Translations under genes and position numbers: made by a program | The notes under the pieces: generated by a model | The model's database searches: none | The model's input: the letters and a program-made list of their open reading frames with translations, nothing else | Told to the model about the DNA's origin: nothing | Part shown: positions 45,991 through 54,500 of the stretch, piece after piece | Layout: each line of letters starts with the position of its first letter | Position numbering within the stretch: position 1 is the first letter of the stretch | Assembly: GCF_030553055.1 (NCBI RefSeq) | Contig: NZ_CP130713.1 | Coordinates: forward strand, 1,984,001 to 2,048,000 | From: Streptomyces sp. XD-27 | Lineage (GTDB): Bacteria > Actinomycetota > Actinomycetes > Streptomycetales > Streptomycetaceae | DNA length: 64,000 nucleotides | Direction of reading: 5' to 3'

Positions 45991-47054
45991 CGCGTGTGCT
46001 CCTTGAGCTTGCCGAGCTTGACCAGCAGGGCGAGGAACGGCGCGCCGACGAGCGCGGTGACCACTCCGGCCTCCAACTCGCCGGGGCGGGCGACCATGCG
46101 TCCGACGACGTCGGCGGAGATCAGCAGGACGGCTCCGCCCAGCGCGGAGCAGGGGATGAGCCAGCGCGCGTCCGGCCCGGTGAAGGCCCGTACGACGTGC
46201 GGGACGACGAGGCCGACGAAGGTGACGGGGCCGGCGGCGGCGACGGCCGCGCCCGTGAGCAGGATGACCGCGAGCCCGCCGAGCGCCCGGGTGGTGCGGA
46301 CCCGGGTGCCCAGGCTGCTGGCGAGGTCGTCGCCGAGGGCGAGGGCGTTGAGCCGCCCGCTCAGCCCGAGGGCCAGCAGCAGTCCCACCGCGATGAACGG
46401 CAGCAGTTGCCAGGCCAGGTCGGCGTCGCGGCCGGCGAGCGAGCCGACCGCCCAGAAGCGGTACTGGTCCAGGGTGCGGACGTCCAGCATCAGCAGGGTG
46501 TTGGTGCAGGCGTCGAGCAGGACGGTGACGGCGGCTCCGGCCAGGGCCAGCTTGGCGGGGGTGGCGCCGCCGTATCCGGTGCCGCCGACCGCGTACGCGA
46601 GGAGACCGGCCAGCGCCCCGCCGAGGAAGGCGAACCAGATGTACTGGTACGAGCTGGTCAGCCCGAGCCCGCCGATGCTCGCCGCGACGGCGAAGGAGCC
46701 TCCGGCGCTGATGCCGATGAGCCCGGGGTCGCCGAGCGGGTTGCGGGTGATGTCCTGGGCGACCGCGCCCGCCGCGCCCAGGGCCAGTCCGACGAGCAGC
46801 CCGAGGAGGGTGCGCGGCATGCGCAGCTCCCGTACGACGACCGCGTCGCCCTCCCGGCTGCCGCCGAGCGCGGCGAACACGTCGGACAGCGGCACGGGCT
46901 TGGTGCCGATGGCGAGCGAGGCGCAGCCCGCGGCGGCCAGCAGCGCGAGCAGGACGACCACCACGGTGAGGCGGGTGGAGGTCCGCCGCGCGGGCCGGGC
47001 GGTCGCCGTCGGTTCCTGCGCGGCGGCAGGCGCGGGCTTCAAGGACACGCGCAC
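45987..47054 (-). CDS. Ferric-siderophore ABC permease, FecCD family (first)
   Basis: 355 aa from a GTG at 47054. ELRMPRTLLGLLVGLALGAA, NPLGDPGLIGISAGGSFAVA and GLVVPHVVRAFTG are characteristic FecCD motifs. There are several membrane helices, and a charged N-terminus of about 28 residues precedes the first. It heads the permease-permease-ATPase operon. An iron box at 47058-47076 abuts the start codon, so iron-loaded DmdR1/IdeR-type repressor should shut it off. Confidence 0.94.
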   Translation of the reverse strand: MRVSLKPAPAAAQEPTATARPARRTSTRLTVVVVLLALLAAAGCASLAIGTKPVPLSDVFAALGGSREGDAVVVRELRMPRTLLGLLVGLALGAAGAVAQDITRNPLGDPGLIGISAGGSFAVAASIGGLGLTSSYQYIWFAFLGGALAGLLAYAVGGTGYGGATPAKLALAGAAVTVLLDACTNTLLMLDVRTLDQYRFWAVGSLAGRDADLAWQLLPFIAVGLLLALGLSGRLNALALGDDLASSLGTRVRTTRALGGLAVILLTGAAVAAAGPVTFVGLVVPHVVRAFTGPDARWLIPCSALGGAVLLISADVVGRMVARPGELEAGVVTALVGAPFLALLVKLGKLKEHTR

Positions 47055-47057
47055 ACG

Positions 47058-47076
47058 TTAAGGCATGCCTAACCTT
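47058..47076 (-). promoter_or_regulatory. Iron box upstream of the permease operon
   Basis: TTAAGGCATGCCTAACCTT is a good match to the known DmdR/IdeR consensus TTAGGTTAGGCTAACCTAA and is partly palindromic. It lies within five bases of the GTG at 47054. Confidence 0.75.
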
Positions 47077-47141
47077 CGTTTTCGGCCACCCCCTGTGGAA
47101 CACACCTCCACGCTGTGGAGCTACCCTTACGCAGCCTTTAG

Positions 47142-47160
47142 ACAGGGAAGGCTTACCTAA
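47142..47160 (+). promoter_or_regulatory. Iron box upstream of the binding-protein gene
   Basis: The 19 bases ending AAGGCTTACCTAA match the right half of the DmdR/IdeR iron box closely. They lie 30 bp before the GTG at 47191. Confidence 0.75.
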
Positions 47161-47190
47161 GCCATCCCCGCTCCCCTTGGAAGGAACACC

Positions 47191-48204
47191 GTGCTGCACA
47201 TCGACAGACGCCGCTGGCGTGGCCGAATCGGCGCCCTCGTCCTCACCGCCGCCCTGACCGTCGGCGTCGCCGCCTGCGGCGGCGGTGACTCCGAGAGCAA
47301 GGCGTCCGGCCCCTGCTCGTCCTCCGAGGCCGGCTCCGAGTCCGCCGCGGGCTTCCCCAGGACGGTCAAGCACCACAAGGGCAGCACCAAGCTGGAGGCG
47401 AAGCCGAAGCGCGTCGTCGCCCTGGACAACAGCCTGGTCGAGGCCGTCGTGGCGCTGGACCGTCCGCTGTGCGGCGGCATCGGCTCGTACCGCGACCAGA
47501 AGGGGTTCCCGAAGTACCTCGGCGACGCGGTCAAGGACACCAAGGACGTCGGCCCGCAGGAGAGCCCGAACCTGGAGGCCATCGCGGCGCTCAAGCCCGA
47601 CCTGATCGTCTCGGCGACGGTGCGCCACGACGACCTGTACGACCGGCTCTCCGAGATCGCGCCGACGGTCTTCGTGGAGACCACCGGCCCGCTGTGGAAG
47701 GACAACCTCACCCTGCTCGGCAAGGCGCTCGGCGAGGAGAAGAAGGCCGAGGAGCTGCTGACCGCGTACGAGACGCGGGCGAAGAAGGTCGGCGACGCGA
47801 TCAACGCCAAGGCGGACAAGCCGGAGGTGTCGATCGTCCGCTTCGTCGACGGCCCCACGCGGATCTACCTGCCGAAGACCTTCAGCGGCATCATCCTGCA
47901 GGACATGGGCCTGGCCCGGCCGAAGAACCAGCGTGATCCGAAGGAGTTCAACATCGAGATCAGCGAGGAGCAGATCGGGCAGGCCGACGGCGACGTCATC
48001 TTCTACACCACCTTCTCCGGTGGCGAGGAGCGCGAGAAGAAGTTCCTCGGCAACCCGCTGTGGAAGCGCCTCAAGGGCGTGAAGAGCGGCGATGTGCACG
48101 AGGTGGACGACGAGACCTGGATGACGTCGGTCTCGGTGCAGGGCGCGCACATCGTGCTGGACGACATGGCCAAGATCTTCAAGGTCGACCCGGCGAAGAA
48201 GTAA
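47191..48204 (+). CDS. Iron-siderophore-binding lipoprotein (FecB/FepB type)
   Basis: 337 aa from a GTG with GGAAGGAA at 47178-47185. The lipoprotein signal ends VGVAAC (Cys near residue 29). The mature protein has the class III binding-protein layout, including KRVVALDNSLVEAVVALDRP and ALKPDLIVSATVRHDDLYDR. It captures ferric siderophore at the membrane surface for the divergent permease-ATPase operon. Which siderophore cannot be told; no siderophore biosynthesis gene is in the window. Confidence 0.94.
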   Translation: MLHIDRRRWRGRIGALVLTAALTVGVAACGGGDSESKASGPCSSSEAGSESAAGFPRTVKHHKGSTKLEAKPKRVVALDNSLVEAVVALDRPLCGGIGSYRDQKGFPKYLGDAVKDTKDVGPQESPNLEAIAALKPDLIVSATVRHDDLYDRLSEIAPTVFVETTGPLWKDNLTLLGKALGEEKKAEELLTAYETRAKKVGDAINAKADKPEVSIVRFVDGPTRIYLPKTFSGIILQDMGLARPKNQRDPKEFNIEISEEQIGQADGDVIFYTTFSGGEEREKKFLGNPLWKRLKGVKSGDVHEVDDETWMTSVSVQGAHIVLDDMAKIFKVDPAKK

Positions 48205-48221
48205 CGACGGGGAACGGCGCG

Positions 48222-48265
48222 GGCGGGTGCCGGGGACGGGAGTACGAGCCCACCCGGCACCCGCC
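48222..48265. terminator. Hairpin after the siderophore-binding gene
   Basis: A perfect 13-bp inverted repeat (GGCGGGTGCCGGG at 48222-48234, complement at 48253-48265) with an 18-base loop. Confidence 0.7.
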
Positions 48266-48320
48266 GCCGTCGTGCCGGCGGGTGTGGTCCAGCCCACGCC
48301 TATTGCGTCAGACAGACGAT

Positions 48321-48326
48321 TACACT
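48321..48326 (+). promoter_or_regulatory. -10 box of nadE, leaderless
   Basis: TACACT is followed by six bases and then the GTG at 48333. No ribosome binding site is seen. Confidence 0.6.
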
Positions 48327-48332
48327 GGGCGC

Positions 48333-50087
48333 GTGCCTCATCTTCGCCTCGCGCTGAACCAGATCGACTCGACCGTCGGCGACCTCACCGGGAACGCCGA
48401 AACGATCGTCCACTGGACCCGGCACTCCGCCGAGCAGGGCGCCCACCTGGTGGCGTTCCCCGAGATGGCGCTGACCGGCTACCCCGTCGAGGACCTGGCG
48501 CTGCGCCCCTCCTTCGTCGAGGCGTCCCGTGCCGCCCTCCGCGCGCTCGCCGCCCGCCTGGCCGACGAGGGCCTCGGCGACCTGCCCGTACTCGTCGGCT
48601 ACCTCGACCGCGGCGAGCAGGCCCAGCCGCGGTACGGGCAGCCGGCCGGCGCCCCGCAGAACGCCGCCGCCGTACTCCACCGCGGCGAGATCGCCCTCTC
48701 CTTCGCCAAGCACCACCTGCCGAACTACGGCGTCTTCGACGAGTTCCGCTACTTCGTGCCCGGCGAGACGCTGCCCGTCATCCGGGTGCGCGGCGTGGAC
48801 GTGGCGCTGGCGATCTGCGAGGACCTGTGGCAGGAGGGCGGCCGGGTCCCGGCCACCCGCGCCGCCGGGGCCGGTCTGCTGCTGTCGATCAACGCCTCCC
48901 CGTACGAGCGCGAGAAGACCGACACCCGCCTGGAGCTGGTCCGCAAGCGCGCCCAGGAGGCCGGTTGCACCCTGGCCTACCTGGCGATGATCGGCGGCCA
49001 GGACGAGCTGGTCTTCGACGGCGACTCGATCGTCGTCGACCGCGACGGCGAAGTGATCGCGCGCGCGCCGCAGTTCGCCGAGGGCTGCGTGCTGCTCGAC
49101 CTGGACCTGCCCGCCGCGGCGGACGAGATCCCCTCGGGCACCGTGGACGACGGCCTGCGCGTCGACCACGTCACGCTCTCCGCCGACCCCCTGCCTCCCT
49201 ACGAGCCGGAGCTGGCCGGCGGCGAGGCCGAGCGGCTCGGCGACGACGAGGAGGTGTACACCGCGCTGGTCGTGGGCCTGCGCGCCTACGCCGCCAAGAA
49301 CGGCTTCCGCAGCGTCCTGATCGGCCTGTCCGGCGGCATCGACTCGGCGCTGGTCGCGGCCATCGCGTGCGACGCGCTCGGCGCCCAGCACGTGTACGGC
49401 GTGTCGATGCCCTCGCGCTACTCCTCCGAGCACTCCAAGGACGACGCCGCCGAACTGGCGCGCCGCACCGGCCTGAACTTCCGCACCGTCCCCATCGCCC
49501 CGATGTTCGACGCGTACATGGGCTCGCTGGGGCTGACCGGTCTGGCCGAGGAGAACCTCCAGTCCCGGCTGCGCGGCACGATGCTGATGGCCCTGTCCAA
49601 CCAGGAGGGCCACATCGTCCTGGCCCCGGGCAACAAGTCCGAGCTGGCCTGCGGCTATTCGACGCTCTACGGCGACTCGGTCGGCGCGTACGGCCCGATC
49701 AAGGACGTGTACAAGACGCAGATCTTCCGCCTCGCGAAGTGGCGCAACCAGGCGGCGCGGGACCGCGGCCAGACCCCGCCGATCCCGGAGAACTCCATCA
49801 CCAAGCCCCCGAGCGCGGAGCTGCGCCCCGGCCAGGTCGACACCGACTCACTCCCCGACTACGACGTCCTGGACCGGATCCTGGAGCTGTACGTCGACCA
49901 GGACCGGGGCCGCGCGGAGATCGTGGCGGCGGGCTTCGAGGAGGAGCTGGTCACGCGGGTGCTGCGGCTGGTGGACACGGCCGAGTACAAGCGCCGCCAG
50001 TACCCGCCGGGCACCAAGATCTCGGGTAAGGGCTTCGGCAAGGACCGCCGCCTGCCCATCACCAACCGGTGGCGCGAGCACGCGTGA
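48333..50087 (+). CDS. nadE: Glutamine-dependent NAD+ synthetase
   Basis: 584 aa. The N-terminal nitrilase-like amidase domain has the Glu of AFPEMALTGYP (E44), the Lys region SFAKHHLPNYGVFDE and the catalytic Cys in LAICEDLWQEGG. It releases ammonia from glutamine. The C-terminal synthetase has the pyrophosphatase P-loop LIGLSGGIDSALVAA and later ALSNQEGHIVLAPGNKSE. It amidates nicotinic acid adenine dinucleotide to NAD+. The GTG at 48333 is chosen because a TACACT -10 lies six bases upstream and the domain begins at once; longer open frame upstream is non-coding. Confidence 0.95.
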   Translation: MPHLRLALNQIDSTVGDLTGNAETIVHWTRHSAEQGAHLVAFPEMALTGYPVEDLALRPSFVEASRAALRALAARLADEGLGDLPVLVGYLDRGEQAQPRYGQPAGAPQNAAAVLHRGEIALSFAKHHLPNYGVFDEFRYFVPGETLPVIRVRGVDVALAICEDLWQEGGRVPATRAAGAGLLLSINASPYEREKTDTRLELVRKRAQEAGCTLAYLAMIGGQDELVFDGDSIVVDRDGEVIARAPQFAEGCVLLDLDLPAAADEIPSGTVDDGLRVDHVTLSADPLPPYEPELAGGEAERLGDDEEVYTALVVGLRAYAAKNGFRSVLIGLSGGIDSALVAAIACDALGAQHVYGVSMPSRYSSEHSKDDAAELARRTGLNFRTVPIAPMFDAYMGSLGLTGLAEENLQSRLRGTMLMALSNQEGHIVLAPGNKSELACGYSTLYGDSVGAYGPIKDVYKTQIFRLAKWRNQAARDRGQTPPIPENSITKPPSAELRPGQVDTDSLPDYDVLDRILELYVDQDRGRAEIVAAGFEEELVTRVLRLVDTAEYKRRQYPPGTKISGKGFGKDRRLPITNRWREHA

Positions 50088-50151
50088 GCCGCCCCCGCGG
50101 GTGATCCGAAACCCCGTGGCCTGTGCTCAGGGGCACTGGCAGGATGCCCGC

Positions 50152-51027
50152 ATGATGCATCCCGACGAGGCGGACATCGGCATATCCCTCGTGCGCCGGT
50201 TGCTCGCCGCGCAGTTCCCGCGGTGGGCGGACCTGCCCGTCGCGCCGGTCGGCTCGGTCGGCACGGCCAACGCGATGTACCGGCTCGGCCCGGACATGGT
50301 CGTGCGGCTCCCCCGCATCGCGGGGGCCGCCGCCGACGTGGCGAAGGAGCACCGGTGGCTGCCGCGGCTCGCCCCGCCGCTTCCCGTCGCCATCCCCGTG
50401 CCGCTGGGCGAGGGCGTGCCCGCCGAGGGCTACCCGTACCCGTGGTCCGTCTACCGCTGGCTGGAGGGCGAGACACCGGCCGCCCACAGCATGGCGGAAC
50501 CGGGCGCGTTCGCGAGGGGCTTGGCGGAGTTCGTCACCGCGCTGCGCCGGATCGACCCCGCGGACGCGCCTCCCGCGTACCGCAGCGAGCCCTTGGCGGC
50601 ACGAGACGCCGCGACGCGGGCCGCGCTGGAGAAGCTGCGCGGAGTCGTCGACTCCGGCGCGGCCGCCGCCGCGTGGGAGTCGGCCCTGCGGGCACCCGCG
50701 TGGCCCGGCCCGCCCGTCTGGATCCACGCGGACCTGCAACCGGGGAACCTGCTGGCCGCCCGTGGCCGGCTCAGCGCCGTCATCGACTTCGGGTGCGCGG
50801 GCGTGGGCGATCCCGCCGTGGACCTGATCGCGGCGTGGTACGTCCTGCCCGCCGACGCGCGCGGCGTCTTCCGGGCCGCCGTGGGGGCCGATGACGCGAT
50901 GTGGGCGCGAGGCCGCGGCTGGGCGTTGTCGATCGCGCTCATGGAGCTCTCGTACTACCGGGACACGCATCCGGTCATGGCGACCACCGCACGGCATGTC
51001 ATCGGGGAACTCCTGCGATCAGGGTGA
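50152..51027 (+). CDS. Aminoglycoside phosphotransferase-family kinase
   Basis: 291 aa from the ATG at 50152, supported by CAGGAT six bases upstream (leaderless pattern). Kinase-like motifs are MVVRLPRIAG (nucleotide-binding Lys replaced by Arg), the Brenner-type WIHADLQPGNLLA with catalytic Asp and metal Asn, and AVIDFGCAGVGDPAVDL with the second metal Asp. These are the APH signatures. Many such actinobacterial proteins act on antibiotics, but others phosphorylate sugars or amino alcohols. No resistance claim can be made from sequence alone. Confidence 0.88.
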   Translation: MMHPDEADIGISLVRRLLAAQFPRWADLPVAPVGSVGTANAMYRLGPDMVVRLPRIAGAAADVAKEHRWLPRLAPPLPVAIPVPLGEGVPAEGYPYPWSVYRWLEGETPAAHSMAEPGAFARGLAEFVTALRRIDPADAPPAYRSEPLAARDAATRAALEKLRGVVDSGAAAAAWESALRAPAWPGPPVWIHADLQPGNLLAARGRLSAVIDFGCAGVGDPAVDLIAAWYVLPADARGVFRAAVGADDAMWARGRGWALSIALMELSYYRDTHPVMATTARHVIGELLRSG

Positions 51028-51058
51028 CGCGACTCGGTGCGGCCTCGATTCCCCGCGC

Positions 51059-51132
51059 TTGACTCTCACATCCTCTGACTCTCACATCCTTTGACTCCCA
51101 CGCCTTGACTCTCACGCCTTGACTCTCACATC
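51059..51132. repeat. Five tandem copies of a TTGACTCTCACATCC-like unit
   Basis: Units of 14-16 bp begin near 51059, 51074, 51090, 51104 and 51119. Four of the five contain TTGACT, identical to a -35-like hexamer. They lie between the kinase stop and the hydrolase start. Confidence 0.85.
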
Positions 51133-51190
51133 GATGTCAGGCCTTAGCGTCCCTCTCGCGGAAGCCCCCGTAACCGAAAGAGAGGCGCGC

Positions 51191-51991
51191 ATGTCCACGT
51201 CCACCCCTGCCCTTCCGACCTCCTCGCTCGGCCGCGTCGTCCGTGGTACGGGCCCCGGTCTGCTGCTCGCACACGGCGCGGGCGGGGGCGTCGAGCCCAA
51301 CTACGGACCGATACTGGCCGGGCTGGCCGAGGGCCGCACCGTGGTCGGGCCCGACTTCCCGGGGACGGGCCGTACCCCGCGGAGGAGCACCCCGCTGACG
51401 CTGGACGGGCTGGCCGACGAACTGGTCGCCACCGCCGTGGAGGAGGGCGTGGAGTCGTTCGCGATCGCCGGGTACTCCCTGGGCGCCGCGGTGGCCGTGC
51501 GCGCGGCCACCCGCCACCCCGAACGCGTCACGGCCCTCGTCCTCACCGCGGGCTTCGCCCGGCCGAACCCGCGCTTCCTTCTCGCGGTACAGCTGTGGCG
51601 GGAGCTCCTCCAGGCAGGCGACGCCGCTCGACTGGCGGCCTTCGCGGCCCTGATCGGCATGGGCGCGCCGGCCCTGGACGCCCTCCCTCAGGACACCCTC
51701 GACGCCGCCCTCAAGCAGGCCGCGGCGACCATCCCGCCCGGCACGGCGGACCATCTCGACCTGGTCGAGCGCGTCGACGTACGCGGCGACCTCGCGCAGA
51801 TCACGGCGCCGACGCTCGTCGTCTCGACGACGCACGACAGCCTGGTCACGCCCTTCCACCACCGGGAACTCGCCGAGGGCATCCCCGGCGCCCGCCTGAG
51901 CGAACTGGCCACCGGCCACCTGCCGTTCGCGGAGCGCCAGGAGGAGTGGCTGGCGATGATGCGGGAGTTCCTCGCCGAGGTCGGCCCCTGA
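51191..51991 (+). CDS. Alpha/beta-fold hydrolase
   Basis: 266 aa from the ATG at 51191 with AGAGAGG upstream; 24 codons of open frame before it lack a ribosome binding site. The oxyanion segment LLAHGAGGG, nucleophile elbow AGYSLGAA (Ser), acid VSTTHDSLV (Asp) and ATGHLPFAE (His) complete the triad. No signal peptide is present. It could be an esterase, lactonase or C-C hydrolase. The upstream gap carries the TTGACT tandem repeat that may regulate it. Confidence 0.9.
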   Translation: MSTSTPALPTSSLGRVVRGTGPGLLLAHGAGGGVEPNYGPILAGLAEGRTVVGPDFPGTGRTPRRSTPLTLDGLADELVATAVEEGVESFAIAGYSLGAAVAVRAATRHPERVTALVLTAGFARPNPRFLLAVQLWRELLQAGDAARLAAFAALIGMGAPALDALPQDTLDAALKQAAATIPPGTADHLDLVERVDVRGDLAQITAPTLVVSTTHDSLVTPFHHRELAEGIPGARLSELATGHLPFAERQEEWLAMMREFLAEVGP

Positions 51992-51995
51992 CCGC

Positions 51996-52451
51996 TCACG
52001 GGGCCGCCGCGTCCGGCTCCTCCGCGAGGACGTGGTACAGCTCGGGAACGGAGACCTTGATCGGCTCCTGCGTGGTCCGTGCGATCACGACGACCACGGG
52101 CTCGTCCGGATCGGGGTTCTCCTCGCGGTGCGGGACGAACGGGGGGACCAGCAGGAAGTCGCCGGGACCGGCGGAGATCCGCACCTCCTGTGTGCCGTCG
52201 TGGAAGACGAACACGGGGTGGCCGCTGACCACGTAGATCCCCGCCTCCGACGCGCCGTGATGGTGGTTGTCCGTCGCGCTCAGGGGCGGATTCTCCACAA
52301 GGCCCATCCAGAGGTTCGTCGAGCCGACCGTGCCGCCGCTGATGGCGGCATGGCCGTCCAACTCACCGGCTCGGACGTGGTGGACGCGGTCGCCCAGCGG
52401 CCGGTTGCCGTCGGCGCTCAGCGCGGAACGGGCGCCTTCGTGGGTGGTCAT
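51996..52451 (-). CDS. Cupin-domain protein
   Basis: 151 aa from the ATG at 52451 with GGAGG at spacing 7; 20 upstream codons are not needed. Both cupin motifs are present: HHHGASEAGIYVVSGHPVFVF (metal-binding His and Glu) and PGDFLLVPPFVPHREEN. A small single-domain beta-barrel of this kind may be a sugar or amino acid isomerase, a dioxygenase or a sensor. It is convergent with the alpha/beta hydrolase, only four bases apart. Confidence 0.88.
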   Translation of the reverse strand: MTTHEGARSALSADGNRPLGDRVHHVRAGELDGHAAISGGTVGSTNLWMGLVENPPLSATDNHHHGASEAGIYVVSGHPVFVFHDGTQEVRISAGPGDFLLVPPFVPHREENPDPDEPVVVVIARTTQEPIKVSVPELYHVLAEEPDAAAP

Positions 52452-52694
52452 GGTGGTGGCCTCCTGATGGTTGTCGACGGCCTTCGGTCGAGCATCAGAC
52501 TGCGGCCACAACGACCGGGGCTACAACTCATGTTGCTGTTATGGCAACGCGCCTCCAGGCAAGGCAGCAGCCCCTGCCGAGGTCGGGGGCTGCTTGCCGC
52601 TCATTGTGCAGTAGCCGCCTGACCGATCATTCCTGGCGACCCTTCAGAGACAGTCGTGGGACCACCGGTTGCCGAGACATGTCGATGTCTGATC

Positions 52695-52734
52695 GCCGCC
52701 AGCGTGATCTGCCGCGGCTGATCACACTGGCGGC
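52695..52734. promoter_or_regulatory. Near-perfect 15-bp inverted repeat abutting the next start codon
   Basis: Left arm 52695-52709 and right arm 52720-52734 pair with one mismatch (GCCGCCAGCGTGATC against GATCACACTGGCGGC). CACACT within the right arm lies six bases before the ATG at 52735, as in leaderless genes here. This looks like an operator on the promoter. The rest of the 52452-52694 gap shows nothing distinct. Confidence 0.6.
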
Positions 52735-53196
52735 ATGACCACTTCACCCACCCTCGACTCGATGACCGTCCTGACCGGCATGTACGCGGCCGAGGCGGAA
52801 TACCTGGCAGCCGGAGGCCCGGGCCAGGCCCCGTTCGCTCTGCTCGCCCCTTTCTTCGCGCCCGATGTCGTACTGCACCAGGCCGACGCTCTGCCCTATG
52901 GCGGAACCTGGCGTGGACACGCGGGCATGGAACGGTTCTTCGTCATGATGAGCCAGGTGTGGGAAACCTTCGACATGGCGGAGCAGGAGTTCCTCGCGAC
53001 GGGCGAGACCGCGGTGGTCCTCACCCGGGTCCGCGCCCGCGCCCGTGCCACCGGCCGCGAGCTCACGTTCCCGATCCTTCAGACGATCAAGGTCACGGAC
53101 GGCCGGATCGCCAACGTCCGTCCCTTCTACTGGGACACCGCGGCGATCGCAGACGCCTGCGCGGTACCGCCACGGGCCGCCCAGGACCGGCCGTAA
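52735..53196 (+). CDS. SnoaL/NTF2-like protein
   Basis: 153 aa cone-shaped alpha+beta fold by pattern: an N-terminal helix (MTVLTGMYAAEAEYLAAGG), then LAPFFAPDVVLHQADALPYG, HAGMERFFVMMSQVWETF, and strands ending ILQTIKVTDGRIANVRPFYWD. This is typical of SnoaL-like polyketide cyclase or ketosteroid isomerase relatives, often catalytic on small carbonyl compounds. There is no signal peptide. The start is fixed by the leaderless -10 and the inverted repeat upstream. Confidence 0.85.
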   Translation: MTTSPTLDSMTVLTGMYAAEAEYLAAGGPGQAPFALLAPFFAPDVVLHQADALPYGGTWRGHAGMERFFVMMSQVWETFDMAEQEFLATGETAVVLTRVRARARATGRELTFPILQTIKVTDGRIANVRPFYWDTAAIADACAVPPRAAQDRP

Positions 53197-53340
53197 GCAC
53201 GTGCGCCGCCGACAGCGGGCGACCGGCGGGCCGCTGGGGTCCCGCCGGTCGTGATGGTGCTGGTTCGGCTCCCGCTGTCCGCTGTCCGCTGCTCGCTGTT
53301 CGCGGACTACGACGCTGAAGCGAACAGCGGGATCAGGCGA

Positions 53341-53769
53341 TCAGAAGCACTTCGACTTCGTCGGCGCCTTGGGGAAGGCCGTGATCAGCGGCTTGACATC
53401 CCCGCCCTCGAATTTGGTCAGCAGCTTGGGAGAGGCGCTGTTGGCATCGAGGATCTCCGCCCGGACTCCGGCGGACTCGGGCAGCTTGGGGTGCTTGCGG
53501 TCGAGCCAGTCGGTGACCTGGGTGCCGTCGCCCGCGTCCTTGAAGGACGCGTACGGACCGATGTTGGTGTTGAGCAGCACCGCCACGGTGCCGGCGCCGA
53601 CCGAAACCTCCTTGCTCACCACACACGTGCCGACCGGCAGCACCGGCCCCTGACCGCCGCCGCCCTTGTCGCCAGGGGTTTCGGCCGCGAAGGCGGAGGC
53701 CGGGGCCAGGACGGCTCCGGCGAGGGCCACGGAGGCAACGGCGAAGCGCAGAGCGCTACGACGAGACAT
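53341..53769 (-). CDS. Secreted hypothetical protein
   Basis: 142 aa with AAGGAG before the ATG. The Sec signal peptide MSRRSALRFAVASVALAGAV ends near SAFAAE (residue 29). A Gly-rich linker and a mature domain of about 100 residues follow, with only two Cys (in GTCVVS and the penultimate residue), which may form one disulfide. VAVLLNTNIGPYASFKDAGD is the most distinctive stretch. No family is recognised. Confidence 0.75.
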   Translation of the reverse strand: MSRRSALRFAVASVALAGAVLAPASAFAAETPGDKGGGGQGPVLPVGTCVVSKEVSVGAGTVAVLLNTNIGPYASFKDAGDGTQVTDWLDRKHPKLPESAGVRAEILDANSASPKLLTKFEGGDVKPLITAFPKAPTKSKCF

Positions 53770-53894
53770 GATGGGACTCCTTGGGAAAAGTAAAGATAGT
53801 TAGTGAATCGCCCGGAATATGCGTGTGTGTCGGGCTGTCCTAGGAGATGAACGCCGGATCGTTTGAGTTCCCGCGCTTGCCGGGGATGACTGAT

Positions 53895-54221
53895 TCACGG
53901 CGGCTTGGCCGAAACAGACGGGGCGGTCTGAGCTGGTTCCTCGGGCTCGGGTTCGGGTTCGGGCTCGGGTTCGGCGGCGTGGTTGGCGGGAACAGGCTCG
54001 ACCCGCCAGTGCTTGTGCGTGGTGACCAGGAACTGCCGGTGCGTCGGGTTGTCCCGCGTGTGCGCGATCGCCCACACGCCGACAGGGCGTGTGTCGTCGT
54101 CGACCAGGCCGGACTCTTCCGCGCAGGTGAGGCACTGGGCGCCGTAGATCCCCCGTGGTGCGCCCTCAGCGGTCTCGGGGCTCAGCATCCACTCAGCGCC
54201 CTTGATGAGGGTGTGGTCCAC
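53895..54221 (-). CDS. DUF7848-like small protein
   Basis: 108 aa from a GTG at 54221 with GAGGAG upstream. GAEWMLSPETAEGAPRGIYG, AQCLTCAEESG and WAIAHTRDN...HRQF...KHWRVEP follow the pattern of a Streptomyces domain I recall as DUF7848 (CxxC pair, then a conserved Trp-His and Trp-Arg). The C-terminus is a Glu-Pro repeat (EPEPEPEPEE). Its start overlaps the broken upstream gene. Such genes commonly sit in integrated or accessory regions. Confidence 0.65.
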   Translation of the reverse strand: MDHTLIKGAEWMLSPETAEGAPRGIYGAQCLTCAEESGLVDDDTRPVGVWAIAHTRDNPTHRQFLVTTHKHWRVEPVPANHAAEPEPEPEPEPEEPAQTAPSVSAKPP

Positions 54222-54500
54222 CGCGGCGCTCCTCGGCTCGTAGCAGCAATTCCGCCTCCGACACCAGCGACTTGCGTTCGGTGTGGTCCACCAAGCGCGT
54301 CCACAGGTACGCCTGGTCGGCGTCTACCCCCGCCCAGCCGCTGCCGACCTGGACCACGACCCCCTCGAACGGTTCCGGCCGGTCCCAGCGGCGCCGTTCT
54401 GGCTCCACATACGAGATGCCGCGTACGCGGTCGCCGATCCGGAACGGGGGGCCTGCAGGTAGAACCGCCCGGCGGTATCGGAGTCGAGCCGGGCGATCAC
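54193..54500 (-). pseudogene. Broken accessory gene upstream of the DUF7848-like gene
   Basis: One frame reads VIARLDSDTAGRFYLQAP from about 54500. The next, one base out of register, reads PPFRIGDRVRGISYVEPERR and VGSGWAGVDADQAYLWTRL to the stop at 54193. Adding one C to the run opposite 54446-54451 joins them as LQAPPFRIGD. The 5' end runs into the transposase remnant at 54495, so the native start may be lost. Function unknown. Confidence 0.6.

Noticed and set aside
44944..48297. A very long minus-strand open frame of 1117 codons across the iron transport region
   Set aside because: Only its 3' third is the permease starting at 45990. The rest is antisense to the binding-protein gene and out of frame with the first permease, an artefact of high GC.
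48060..48332. Longer N-terminus for NadE
   Set aside because: It overlaps the siderophore-binding gene and its terminator, and the amidase domain starts directly at the GTG 48333.
53847..54494. Coding sequence for a complete transposase in the plus frame from 53847
   Set aside because: The first two thirds of that frame are antisense to two minus-strand genes and show no transposase motifs; only 54495-54977 does.
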